Below the pieces are notes generated by a model that ran no database searches, had not been told where the DNA came from, and saw only the letters and a list, made by a program, of their open reading frames with translations. 64,000 nt of DNA from Lacrimispora sp. BS-2. GTDB taxonomy: Bacteria; Bacillota; Clostridia; Lachnospirales; Lachnospiraceae. Each line of letters starts with the position of its first letter. Position 1 is the first letter of the stretch. The stretch spans positions 682,001 through 746,000 of the forward strand of contig NZ_CP157940.1 in NCBI RefSeq assembly GCF_040207125.1, read 5' to 3'. Below, piece after piece: positions 26,687 through 35,022 of this stretch. A program made the translations under genes and the position numbers.

Positions 26687-27418
26687 TTACCACTTGATTA
26701 CAAAAAATGTGAGAAACAACATAACAGCAACCATCAATAGGGTAAGTACATCCCAGAGTGTAAAGCCGATTTTTGTGATGTTTGTCCGTTTTACCGGATT
26801 GTCCAGCCCACGCGTCAATGCTGCCGCTGAAAGATCTTCTCCTATTTTAACTACAGAAATCATCAGCGGGATAAAGCGGTACTCGATTAGGGCAGTTGGG
26901 TTATTCCAGAATTTTTGAGTGCCAAACTGTACCTCCCGCATTCGCATGGCATCCTTGATGGCTGCGGATTCTTCCTGCATGGTGGGGATAAAACGGAACA
27001 GAACAGACAGTGGAATGGTAATCTGCCGTCCGATGTGCATCCGGCCCAGCGATGCAACGCATTCGCTGGCTGTGGTGGATTTTATGAAATACGCCCCCAT
27101 CATAAAGGCAGGAAATAGCCGTAGAACCAGTCCAACCAGAAGCACAATGATCATATTGATGACCATAGGAAATTGGATGTTATTTTGAACCGCCTGCACC
27201 ACCAGTCCCGTAGTGAACAGGACAAAAAAGGTAATAGCGGTCTTATACTGCCGGTTTGTAAGTAAAAGCACAAAAGGAATTAATGCCACCGCAATCATAA
27301 AGGCGGTATGATTATACAAAAATTCAGCGGTAGCAACGACGGCCATCAGCAGCAGCTTCGTCCGGGGATCAAGGTAAAGGCCTTTTTTTGTGCTTGCAAC
27401 TGCTTGAAGCTGTTCCAT
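26687..27418 (-). CDS. ECF transporter transmembrane protein EcfT
   Basis: 243 residues, four to five membrane helices in the N-terminal half. The cytoplasmic coupling region carries the family Ala-Arg-type signatures, read here as AIKDAMRMREVQFG and AAALTRGLDNP. It couples the ATPase to the S component. The start codon overlaps the S-component stop (TGATG), indicating translational coupling, and it lies 12 nt before the ATPase gene. Confidence 0.9.
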   Translation of the reverse strand: MEQLQAVASTKKGLYLDPRTKLLLMAVVATAEFLYNHTAFMIAVALIPFVLLLTNRQYKTAITFFVLFTTGLVVQAVQNNIQFPMVINMIIVLLVGLVLRLFPAFMMGAYFIKSTTASECVASLGRMHIGRQITIPLSVLFRFIPTMQEESAAIKDAMRMREVQFGTQKFWNNPTALIEYRFIPLMISVVKIGEDLSAAALTRGLDNPVKRTNITKIGFTLWDVLTLLMVAVMLFLTFFVIKW

Positions 27419-28005
27419 CAGACAATCCCAGCTCTCTCAAAATGCTTTTTCAGCATTTTGCGTCCAAGTAATGCGCCCAGGATACCGCCCACAAACAACA
27501 GCGCAAAACCTACATACAACATCCAGGAGGGCATCAGCGACTGTAAGGTACTTGCATACTGATCCCCCATAGAGCTGTGAATGTTCTCCCAATATGACTC
27601 ACCGGCAAGCCAGAGGTTAGCAGGGCAGCCCATGATTCCAAGACAAAAGCACGCATAGCTCAGTGCGGTAACCTTAAAGCTCTGATAGTGACCGGCTTTC
27701 AGAACAAGATCGCTTAGAATGCCGCCCAAAATCCAGCCAACCAAGCCAATCCAACCGTAGCCAATAAGGTAAAAGAAAATTCCACTTATAATTCCGGTGA
27801 TGGTCAACATACCAATTTTTTTGATTTTAGTATAGTACAGCATCATTGGAATACCACAAACAACCGGCCAAATGATAAACAGGAACGGGTAGACTACCGG
27901 TAGAGCTGTCAGTAGTCCAATAACAAAGAATATTACAAGGGTCATTGCGGTATAAATACCGACATTGATTAAATCCTTACCTGTAAGTTTGTTGCTTTTT
28001 TCCAT
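27418..28005 (-). CDS. ECF transporter S component, MptD-like
   Basis: 195 residues with five to six membrane helices. The N-terminal LINVGIYTAMTLVIFFVIG and the GWIGLVGWILGGILSDLVL region match the MptD/Trep_Strep family of putative substrate-binding subunits. The transported compound is not known for this family. GAGAGG lies ahead of ATG 28005. An inverted repeat at 28088-28105 could regulate it. Confidence 0.85.
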   Translation of the reverse strand: MEKSNKLTGKDLINVGIYTAMTLVIFFVIGLLTALPVVYPFLFIIWPVVCGIPMMLYYTKIKKIGMLTITGIISGIFFYLIGYGWIGLVGWILGGILSDLVLKAGHYQSFKVTALSYACFCLGIMGCPANLWLAGESYWENIHSSMGDQYASTLQSLMPSWMLYVGFALLFVGGILGALLGRKMLKKHFERAGIV

Positions 28006-28087
28006 TTTAATTTTGTCCTCTCTTTTGAAAAATTTATATCCCTGGCAAGGGGAGAATAGAGCCGATATTACTTCTGTTACATCACAC

Positions 28088-28105
28088 AGTTAGGATAAAC
28101 TAACT
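28088..28105. promoter_or_regulatory. Inverted repeat upstream of the S-component gene
   Basis: Perfect 6-bp arms AGTTAG / CTAACT around GATAAA, ~83 bp before the S-component start. The GTTAG...CTAAC core resembles the inner part of DtxR/IdeR iron boxes, but the spacing differs, so regulation by iron is only a suggestion. Confidence 0.35.
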
Positions 28106-28110
28106 TGTGG

Positions 28111-28140
28111 CCAAAAATTTTGGGGATCAGATCCCCAAAA
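28111..28140 (-). terminator. Hairpin at the end of the TetR gene
   Basis: TTTTGGGGAT / ATCCCCAAAA arms overlapping the last codons and stop of the TetR gene, with TTTTT on its minus-strand side. It probably separates the regulator transcript from the transporter transcript. Confidence 0.55.
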
Positions 28141-28744
28141 CGGTTTGCCAGCCGGAACTGAAAAATGCAGCTAAGGTATGAGCGTATTTAAGGGCTGCCG
28201 GCATTGGGTAGTTGTGCATAACGACTTCAGCGATGGAAGAATAGTAAGAGTGAATCAGCATATGCCACTCATCTTCCTCCAAGTCATGGATTGGAACACC
28301 TCTTGCTTTTAGCTCATCAACCAATTTCCTTGTTTCCCGCACTTCAGCACGCACCATATTGTCCAAAAAATCCGCATATTTTGTGCCATCTGAACACATC
28401 AGCAACAACTGAAAGACATCAAAATGAGTATAGATATACTCAATAATTTCCAGAATCGTTTCTTCTGATAATTTCCACAGTTGTTTCAACTCATCAGTTC
28501 TTGCCATTTCAAAATGCTTTTCCACAGAATCAGAATAGATTTTGGAAACGGCCAGGACGACCGGGTCTACCAGAGCGCCGAACAACGCCTCCTTATCTGC
28601 GAAGTGATTGTAGAAAGCCCCGTTGGTCACATGGGCATCTTTGCAGATCTCCCGGATGCTGGCTCGCTCAAAGCCAAACTCTAAGAAGTGTTTCTTTGCA
28701 CAAACCAATAGATTTTCGTGAGTTTGCTGAAAGTCCCTTGACAT
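28127..28744 (-). CDS. TetR-family transcriptional regulator
   Basis: 205 residues. N-terminal helix-turn-helix (FGFERASIREICKDAHVTNGAFYNHFADKEALF, residues ~22-55, cited as a region) and a C-terminal ligand domain with a YSSIAEVVMHNYP stretch. It lies just upstream of the ECF transporter genes on the same strand and is the likely regulator of them and of itself. ATG 28744 follows GAGGTGATAG. A tandem operator lies upstream. Confidence 0.88.
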   Translation of the reverse strand: MSRDFQQTHENLLVCAKKHFLEFGFERASIREICKDAHVTNGAFYNHFADKEALFGALVDPVVLAVSKIYSDSVEKHFEMARTDELKQLWKLSEETILEIIEYIYTHFDVFQLLLMCSDGTKYADFLDNMVRAEVRETRKLVDELKARGVPIHDLEEDEWHMLIHSYYSSIAEVVMHNYPMPAALKYAHTLAAFFSSGWQTVLGI

Positions 28745-28769
28745 GTTCTATCACCTCACTTATGTTAAA

Positions 28770-28793
28770 TTACAGTGTAATATTACAGCGTAA
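28770..28793. promoter_or_regulatory. Tandem palindromic operator of the TetR gene
   Basis: Two 11-bp near-palindromes, TTACAGTGTAA and TTACAGCGTAA, separated by TA, 26 bp ahead of the TetR start. The whole block is also dyad-like (AAATTAC...GTAATTT). It fits cooperative binding of two TetR dimers and autoregulation. Confidence 0.7.
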
Positions 28794-28911
28794 TTTAAAT
28801 TTTATCACGACACGAATCAAAATGCAATACCGCGTCTGCATTTTTTGAAGCATGGTAAGGAGACTCATTATGAAAACAAAAGAACCTAGTGATTGGGGCA
28901 GGGTATAAGGC

Positions 28912-28945
28912 AAAAGAAAAGCCGCAGGACGTAAAATCCTGCGGC
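28912..28945 (-). terminator. Intrinsic terminator after the CofE-like gene
   Basis: Minus strand GCCGCAGGAT / GTCCTGCGGC stem with a short loop followed by TTTTCTTTTG. Confidence 0.88.
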
Positions 28946-29005
28946 AAATCTCAAAAACTAAAAATATCCATATTAGACCGGGGCATTGAGCCACTGCCTT
29001 TTGAT

Positions 29006-30202
29006 TTATTTGGTGTAATTATCGAAGTAGCCCTGCACTAATACGATAGGTGTTCCTTTGTCACCGCTTCCGGAAGTAAGGTCACAGAGGGAGCCGATTA
29101 AGTCAGTTAAGCGGCGGGGGGTAGTTCCCTGAGATACCATGCTGCCGACTAAATTGTTGTCCTTGCTCTGAATATAATTTGAAATGGCAGCCTTTAATTC
29201 CGCTCCGCTTAAATCAGCAAAATCGTTATCAGCAAGATATTTTAATTTCACTTCATTGGGCTGGCCTTCCAGACCTTCTGTATATGCCGGAGAAACCACC
29301 GGATCAGCCAATTCCCAAATTTTACCCATAGGATCTTTGAAAGCGCCGTCACCATAAATCATAACTTCAATATGCCTTCCAGTCCTTTCAAGAAGGCCAT
29401 CCTGAATCCTTTTAACAATTGGGTCGCAATTGCGGGGGAACAGCTTAACAGTGTCTTCGGTCGCTTTATTGCTGCCAAGCAAGCCATAATTTTCATTGTA
29501 TCCACTGCCATCAACAGATGCGGTTAAGATATCATCAAGACCAAACACGGTCTCTGCATTGGCAGCTTTTAATAAACGTTTTGTTCTAAAACGGGTATGA
29601 ATATCGCAGCTAAGAACATGCTTTGTATAATTTAAGATTGTCCGGCAGTCATTTGCAAGAATAACTTCTACCTCGCAGCCTTCCTTTTGGATAAGCTCCT
29701 TATAGTATTCAATATAATCAACTCCGGTAAAGGTGTGCTTACGGTAGCCAAAAAGTTCACGGTATTGTGCCTCTGTTAAAATATCAGTCCAGGGATTAAT
29801 GCCCTTTTCATCCAAAGCATCAAGATCGATCAGGTGATTGCCTACCTCATCGGAAGGATAGCTTAACATGATCACGATCTTTTTAGCCCCTCTTGCAATG
29901 CCCTTAAGACAAATGGAAAAACGGTTACGGCTTAAAATAGGGAATACAATACCAATGGTTTCATTACCGAATTTATTTTTAATATCAGCAGCTATTTGAT
30001 CAACAGTAGCATAGTTTCCCTGAGCGCGGGCAACAATGGCCTCGGTAGCAGCGACAACATCTCGGTCACGCAATTCAAAATTTTCACTTTTTGCTGCATT
30101 AATTACACTTGAAATAACTATTTCAGCAATGTCGTCTCCCTGCCGGATAATGGGAGCACGTACACCTCTTGAAACAGTTCCTATTAATCTTTCCATATGC
30201 AT
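29006..30202 (-). CDS. CofE-like protein (coenzyme F420-0:L-glutamate ligase fold)
   Basis: 398 residues related to the F420-0 gamma-glutamyl ligase family. Signs are VVAATEAIVARAQGN near residue 48, a TASVDGSGYNENYGL region, and GDGAFKDPMGKIWELADP typical of the fold's nucleotide/metal site. CofE adds glutamate to F420-0 by a GTP-dependent ligation. No other F420 genes are seen, so this clostridial version may glutamylate another compound. Two ATGs (30202 and 30196) follow AAAGGAG. It is divergent from an AraC regulator. Confidence 0.75.
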   Translation of the reverse strand: MHMERLIGTVSRGVRAPIIRQGDDIAEIVISSVINAAKSENFELRDRDVVAATEAIVARAQGNYATVDQIAADIKNKFGNETIGIVFPILSRNRFSICLKGIARGAKKIVIMLSYPSDEVGNHLIDLDALDEKGINPWTDILTEAQYRELFGYRKHTFTGVDYIEYYKELIQKEGCEVEVILANDCRTILNYTKHVLSCDIHTRFRTKRLLKAANAETVFGLDDILTASVDGSGYNENYGLLGSNKATEDTVKLFPRNCDPIVKRIQDGLLERTGRHIEVMIYGDGAFKDPMGKIWELADPVVSPAYTEGLEGQPNEVKLKYLADNDFADLSGAELKAAISNYIQSKDNNLVGSMVSQGTTPRRLTDLIGSLCDLTSGSGDKGTPIVLVQGYFDNYTK

Positions 30203-30439
30203 GATTCTCCTTTAAACCCATGACAAATACTGATGGGATGTATTTAATTCACTTTATTATAACATGATAATTGGTATTGGTAAACTTAATGCTTTTTATA
30301 TATAACATAACTTCTACTTATATTAGTTGTGATTATTAATCGAATCTATATTGATATTCAGCAATGCAGGAACATCTTTCTTTAAAAATTAATGCTATAA
30401 TAAAATCATGATCAAATAAATGTCAGGTAGGGTTAAGCA

Positions 30440-31309
30440 TTGAATTACAGAGAACATATAGAAAAAAGTATTCAGTTCATGGAAGACCATATGAAAGAAA
30501 ATATTACTATAGAAGAAATTGCGAATCAATCCGGATACTCTCTTTACCATTTTTGCAGGGTTTTCAATCTGTGCATGGGTGTATCTGTCATGGAATATAT
30601 ACGAGAGCGCAGGTTGTCCTTAGCAGCCACGGAACTATTTAAGGGAAGGAAAGTCGTTGATGTTGCTGTGGATTATGGGTTTGAGACCTCCAGCGGCTTT
30701 ACAAAAGCTTTCCGTAAAGCGTTTGGCTATACTCCCACACAGTATGTGGAACGGAGGTCAGGATATTCTGATGCAAAAGGCGGGGGTCCTGTTATTGTAA
30801 AAAAACCTGGATTTAAGGTTGCAGGCTATGGAATTAAAACGGATATTACCGGAGCAGCTTATACAAAGGATATTGCTTCTTTCTGGAGCAACTATAACGG
30901 TGAAAATTTAGAAAGTAAAATGTACAAAATTTTAAATCCTGCAAAGCACGGGGAAGTGGGGGTGTATGTTCCTTTATCAGAAGATGGCAAAGCAATCTAT
31001 CTGTTGGGTGTGATTGTAGATGATTTTTCAAATGCCGGGGAAGATATGCTGACAGTAGAAATTCCAAGTGCCGAGTACGCTGTTTTTACAACCAATCCTG
31101 TGGATACTACCGGTGATTGGGAGCAGAAGGAATTTGCAAAGGTTATCGCAGGAACGTGGAAATATATTTTTGAAGATTGGTTTAGAGACAGCGGTTATGT
31201 TTACGATGAAAGGAAACTTGATTTTGAATTCTACGATGAACGCTGTCATCATAGGCAGGATACGGTCATGGATATTTATATCCCTGTTAAAAATATAATA
31301 ACAGAATAA
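30440..31309 (+). CDS. AraC-family regulator with GyrI-like effector domain
   Basis: 289 residues. The two AraC helix-turn-helix motifs lie at ~8-105 (ITIEEIANQSGYSLYHFCRVF, cited in part; then VAVDYGFETSSGFTKAFRKAFG). A GyrI/AraC_E_bind ligand domain follows (~120-289). Such proteins (Rob/SoxS/MarA-like DNA binding, BmrR-like sensing) respond to small hydrophobic drugs. The start is TTG behind AGGTAGGG. It is immediately followed by a methyltransferase (24 nt), probably co-transcribed. Confidence 0.88.
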   Translation: MNYREHIEKSIQFMEDHMKENITIEEIANQSGYSLYHFCRVFNLCMGVSVMEYIRERRLSLAATELFKGRKVVDVAVDYGFETSSGFTKAFRKAFGYTPTQYVERRSGYSDAKGGGPVIVKKPGFKVAGYGIKTDITGAAYTKDIASFWSNYNGENLESKMYKILNPAKHGEVGVYVPLSEDGKAIYLLGVIVDDFSNAGEDMLTVEIPSAEYAVFTTNPVDTTGDWEQKEFAKVIAGTWKYIFEDWFRDSGYVYDERKLDFEFYDERCHHRQDTVMDIYIPVKNIITE

Positions 31310-31332
31310 TCAGGAAGGAAAGGTGATAAAGA

Positions 31333-32091
31333 ATGTTAAGCTATTATGGAAGATTGTCTTCAGAAGTGTATGATATGGATAAGCCTGTGGGCCGATCTTT
31401 TGGAGATATAGAATTTTATGCGGATAGGTTAAAGTCGTGTAGGGGGCCGGTTCTTGAACCTGCAACCGGAACCGGACGCATATTGATTCCTCTTTTGGAA
31501 AAAGGCTTCCATGTTGAAGGCTTTGACAGTTCAAAGGATATGCTGCGTATCTGTCATGAGAACTGTAAAAAAAGGGGCCTGAATCCTAAACTTTTTGAGG
31601 CAAAGATGGAATCTTTTTCACTGGATACAAAATATGGGGCTATTATTGTGCCGACGGGAACATTTCTGTTATTATATAAAAGGGAAGACTCCATAAAAGC
31701 GTTACAAAACTTTTATGAGCATCTATCCGACGGCGGCCGTTTAATCGTTGATATCTTTTTGCAAAAGGATATCTCAACAGAGATTGTTTCCACAAGAACC
31801 TGGGAGTGCCCCAGTGGAGACATCATTACATTAGAAAATAAAATTGTAGAGGTTGATTATATCAATCAATATACAATTTCCCATGGACGATATGAAAAGT
31901 GGCGTGAGGGTACCCTTGTACAGACGGAATTAGAGTGTTTTCCGTTACGGTGGTATGGAGTAGAAGAGTTTCGATTAGTACTTGAAAGCATTGGATTTAA
32001 AGATATTGTGATTTCTTCTGATTATAAATTGGGAACATATCCATCAGCTTCCGAAGAAATCATCACTTTTGAGGCTGCAGTTGCTAAATAA
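31333..32091 (+). CDS. Class I SAM-dependent methyltransferase
   Basis: 252 residues with EPATGTGRILIPLLEKG as SAM motif I and VEGFDSSKDML as motif II. The downstream IVPTGTFLLLY and LSDGGRLIVDIF are typical of this family. It is downstream of and close to the AraC/GyrI regulator, so it may be a resistance or detoxification methyltransferase under its control (inference). The substrate is unknown. Confidence 0.87.
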   Translation: MLSYYGRLSSEVYDMDKPVGRSFGDIEFYADRLKSCRGPVLEPATGTGRILIPLLEKGFHVEGFDSSKDMLRICHENCKKRGLNPKLFEAKMESFSLDTKYGAIIVPTGTFLLLYKREDSIKALQNFYEHLSDGGRLIVDIFLQKDISTEIVSTRTWECPSGDIITLENKIVEVDYINQYTISHGRYEKWREGTLVQTELECFPLRWYGVEEFRLVLESIGFKDIVISSDYKLGTYPSASEEIITFEAAVAK

Positions 32092-32209
32092 AAATAAACG
32101 GATTATAAATAAAAGTTGTGTTGGAAACAAAGAGACTGATTGTTAAAGAATAAACAATGAAGAATATGCCTTATAAAAGGGTGTTTGCCAGAACTATATC
32201 CAAAGAATA

Positions 32210-32238
32210 TTGACGAATAACCTAAGAAAATATATAAT
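32210..32238 (+). promoter_or_regulatory. Promoter of the 32245-32360 RNA
   Basis: TTGACG, a 17-bp spacer and TATAAT. It is an intergenic promoter that reads into a short region with no intact gene. Confidence 0.65.
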
Positions 32239-32244
32239 AATAAC

Positions 32245-32360
32245 CAGTTTAAAATGTTAACCGGTCTATGACCAGGTGAGAACTCACATTTTTATAATTG
32301 GGTGCGGAAGGATGAAAGCCTGGGAGATATCAAGATGATATCTTTCAGGCTTGTTTTGAA
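32245..32360 (+). ncRNA. Candidate structured leader RNA with attenuator, ykkC-like 3' block
   Basis: After the promoter, ~115 nt contain a GGTC-TAT-GACC hairpin, AGGTGAGAACTCAC, then GCGGAAGGATGAAAGCC TGGGAGA. The last block resembles the conserved 3' block of ykkC-class RNAs (guanidine-I / ppGpp / PRPP riboswitches, GGGAUAAAAGCCCGGGAGA). It overlaps a strong terminator: AAGCCTGGGAGATATC pairs with GATATCTTTCAGGCTT, then GTTTTG. That overlap is the usual ykkC expression platform. The 5' CUAGGGUUCCG block of ykkC is not seen, so it may be a divergent or truncated variant, or an independent small RNA. Confidence 0.4.
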
Positions 32361-32597
32361 ACAGAGAAACAAATCAGCTATGTTTTTACAGTTGGAAATT
32401 TTAAAGAGGCATGCGATAAAATTACTTTCTTAGAAAGTGAAGGTGTTGGAGCAGTTGAATTATGCGGAGCCTTTGGTGAAGAAGGCGCGCAAAAATTAAT
32501 AGAACTGACAAACAATAAAATCGCAATAGGCTATGTTACCCATAAGCCTGAACAGGATCAGTTGTTTTCTGATTTCTTTTCAAGCTTTGGTTCATGA
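32358..32597 (+). pseudogene. C-terminal remnant of a small conserved clostridial gene (DUF6506-like)
   Basis: An open frame without a start codon reads ISYVFTVGNFKEACDK, then GVGAVELCGAFGEEGAQKL, then IAIGYVTHKPEQDQLF and ends at TGA 32595-32597. I recall the VEGVGAIELCGAFGEEGA pattern from a ~100-residue clostridial family (DUF6506); the family name is from memory. The N-terminal third is missing. It lies directly after the attenuator, which may once have controlled it. Confidence 0.6.
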
Positions 32598-32667
32598 AAC
32601 GGAGGCTGTGGTAAGGGTATCTGTAGGAACGCAATGTGCAATAACAAAACAGGAGGTGTAAAGCTTT

Positions 32668-33168
32668 ATGAATGTTATCATCAGACCGATTGAAGCAAAG
32701 GACGCAGAATCCCTTTGGCAAATGATGTCCGCACTTGATGCTGAGACGAAATTTATGATGTACGAGCCAAATGAACGAAAGAAAAATATAGATAGAATAA
32801 AATCCACCATCAATGATGCCATAACAGAGGATAATCTGTTTTTAGCTGCCGAAGCAGATCATGAAATTGTTGGATATATATCTGCACAAAAAGGCATTTT
32901 AAGAAGGGTAAAACATTCTGCTTATATCGTTGTTGGGATTCGTGCATCCTATCAACGGCAGGGGATCGGTACCTCATTTTTCAAGCAGCTTGATAAGTGG
33001 GCCAATGAGAAAGGGGTCACCAGACTTCAATTAACGGTAATGTGTAACAATGATGCTGCGAAACACCTTTACGAAAAAAATGGATTTACAGTTGAAGGAA
33101 TAAAGAAAAATTCCATGATTGTGGATGGAACATATGTAGACGAATATTATATGGCTAAACTATTATAA
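32668..33168 (+). CDS. GNAT-family N-acetyltransferase
   Basis: 166 residues with motif A YQRQGIGTSFFKQL near residue 98 and NNDAAKHLYEKNGF near residue 132; the ending YVDEYYMAKLL is typical of RimJ/phosphinothricin-type GNATs. ATG 32668 follows AGGAGGTG. It may be co-transcribed with the sensor module 50 nt downstream, although a role there is not evident. Confidence 0.87.
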   Translation: MNVIIRPIEAKDAESLWQMMSALDAETKFMMYEPNERKKNIDRIKSTINDAITEDNLFLAAEADHEIVGYISAQKGILRRVKHSAYIVVGIRASYQRQGIGTSFFKQLDKWANEKGVTRLQLTVMCNNDAAKHLYEKNGFTVEGIKKNSMIVDGTYVDEYYMAKLL

Positions 33169-33221
33169 GCAACGGGTATAATACCAATAAGATAAATAGG
33201 AGTTTGGGAGGTAAATTCAAT

Positions 33222-33884
33222 TTGAAGCTGTTTATCATAGAAGATGATATCGTTCTGAGAACAGAATTGATTTCGCTGCTTGAAAGCTATAATTATTCTT
33301 GTGAAACAAGCGATAACTTTAAAGATATTATTTCGGAAGCAACGGGATCCAATGCTGATTTGATTCTGCTTGATATCAATCTTCCTTATTATGATGGGTA
33401 TCACGTGTGCCGGGAGATCCGCAAGATATCAGACGTGCCGATCATGGTTGTGACAAGCCGTAACAATGATATGGATGAACTGATGAGCATGAACCTGGGG
33501 GCAGATGATTTTATTACAAAGCCCTATAACATTCAGATCCTGCTTGCCAGGATCGGGGCAATACTCAAACGCACCAACCGGATAAATAATTCATCAGAAA
33601 TAGAATATAAGGGTTTCACATTGTCAATGGCAAAAAGTACAGTTTATTACGAAACCAAAGAGGCCGAGCTTACGAAAAATGAATTGCGTATTCTCTCTGT
33701 TTTAATGCAAAACGCAAACAGCATCATTTCACGGGATGAATTGATGGATGAGCTCTGGCAGTCGGATGAATTTGTGGATGACAATACACTGACGGTTAAT
33801 GTCAACCGTCTGCGCAAAAAACTGGAAGAAATAGGCGCTGCAGATTTAATAAAGACCAAACGTGGTCAAGGGTATATGATATGA
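33222..33884 (+). CDS. OmpR-family response regulator, BceR-like
   Basis: 220 residues: receiver domain with acidic pocket E7-D8-D9, phospho-acceptor D51 (LLDINLPYYDG) and Lys in FITKPYN, then a C-terminal winged helix (ELTKNELRILSVLMQ to RGQGYMI). The TTG at 33222 is chosen because GGGAGG is 9 nt upstream; TTG 33204 would precede that site. It overlaps the kinase gene by ATGA. The context defines the BceRS type, which responds to antimicrobial peptides. Confidence 0.9.
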   Translation: MKLFIIEDDIVLRTELISLLESYNYSCETSDNFKDIISEATGSNADLILLDINLPYYDGYHVCREIRKISDVPIMVVTSRNNDMDELMSMNLGADDFITKPYNIQILLARIGAILKRTNRINNSSEIEYKGFTLSMAKSTVYYETKEAELTKNELRILSVLMQNANSIISRDELMDELWQSDEFVDDNTLTVNVNRLRKKLEEIGAADLIKTKRGQGYMI

Positions 33885-34891
33885 AGTTTTCAGGCTTTTT
33901 AAAAGATAAGATTTTGTTTTTACTGGCGCAAGGCTTTATCATTGTTTTTTTAGTGCTGCTGTTAGATATCTACCATATCAGCCATTATGCCATTATACTT
34001 ATCAGCATGACCGTTGTTATAATTTCCATCGGTGCGCTGGCATACGAATACCTGGTCCGCAGCAGATATTACAATAGATTAAATAAAACACTGGAGTCAA
34101 TGGATCAGAAGCAGTATATTGCCTCCCTGTTAGAAGTACCTAATTTTGCTGAAGCAGAAGTACTATGTGCGGTTCTTAAACAGGTTACAAAAGCCATGAA
34201 CGATGAGCTTGCCTCCTATAAGATATCCCAGGATGAATACCGGGAATATATTGAAACATGGATCCACGAGATAAAGATTCCAATTTCCTGCATTGATCTT
34301 ATCTGTAAAAATAACCGCAATGACATAACAAAGAGAATATCCGAGGAAACGGTACGGGTGGACTCTTATATAGAACAGGCACTTTATTATGCCCGAAGCA
34401 AAAATGTAGCGTCCGACTACAGCATTAAAAGGCTTTCCCTTGATAGCTTGGTGAAGGCTGCTGTAAAGAAACATTCCAAACAACTGATAGGGTGCGGCGC
34501 ACAGGTGAAACTGGACAATCTTGATCATACGGTTTATGCCGATGAAAAGTGGCTTGATTTCATTATTGGACAGATTATTGCAAACAGTATCAAATATAAA
34601 AAGGATGCTTTGACTCTATGTTTTTTTGCTTCAGAAAACCAGGAAAATATTATTCTTTTTATCCGGGATAACGGAATTGGTATTTCTGAAAGCGACCTTT
34701 TAAGGGTATTTGAAAAGGGATTTACGGGAGAAAACGGAAGAGCATTCGCAAAGTCTACGGGGATCGGGCTATATCTGTGCAGGGAACTCTGTAAAAAGAT
34801 GTATCTGGGATTAGAAGCCCAGTCATCCGTTGGCTGCGGTACAACAATTAAAATAACATTTCCAAAAGACAGACAGTCTTTCCTGCAGTAA
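33881..34891 (+). CDS. Intramembrane-sensing histidine kinase, BceS-like
   Basis: 336 residues with only two membrane helices (~11-30 and ~36-57) and almost no extracellular loop, the intramembrane-sensing type. The H-box ETWIHEIKIPI carries H129; the N-box is IIANSIKY, then IRDNGIGI and STGIGLYLCRELC. Such kinases do not sense drugs themselves but read the state of a BceAB-type transporter, encoded here 1.8 kb downstream. Confidence 0.9.
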   Translation: MKFSGFLKDKILFLLAQGFIIVFLVLLLDIYHISHYAIILISMTVVIISIGALAYEYLVRSRYYNRLNKTLESMDQKQYIASLLEVPNFAEAEVLCAVLKQVTKAMNDELASYKISQDEYREYIETWIHEIKIPISCIDLICKNNRNDITKRISEETVRVDSYIEQALYYARSKNVASDYSIKRLSLDSLVKAAVKKHSKQLIGCGAQVKLDNLDHTVYADEKWLDFIIGQIIANSIKYKKDALTLCFFASENQENIILFIRDNGIGISESDLLRVFEKGFTGENGRAFAKSTGIGLYLCRELCKKMYLGLEAQSSVGCGTTIKITFPKDRQSFLQ

Positions 34892-34892
34892 A

Positions 34893-34927
34893 GGGTTCCG
34901 CTTTTTTTGAAGCGGAGCCCTTTTATC
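34893..34927 (+). terminator. Intrinsic terminator after the kinase
   Basis: GGGTTCCGCTT / AAGCGGAGCCC stem followed by TTTTATCTT, starting two bases after the kinase stop. It separates the regulator pair from the transglycosylase unit. Confidence 0.88.
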
Positions 34928-34937
34928 TTACAAATTT

Positions 34938-34991
34938 GTTCGTTTACCGTAAGTAAAATCTATGGTTCCATAATTCTTTCCCTGCTATACT
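34938..34991 (+). promoter_or_regulatory. 28-bp regulator box A and promoter of the transglycosylase gene
   Basis: Box GTTCGTTTACCGTAAGTAAA continuing ATCTATGG (34938-34965), then 20 bp, then TATACT (34986-34991). 23 of 28 positions are identical to box B at 35749. The placement upstream of -10 with no good -35 fits activation by the BceR-like regulator. Confidence 0.7.
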
Positions 34992-35022
34992 GAGGAAGCA
35001 AACCAAGAAAGGAGTAATTTTG

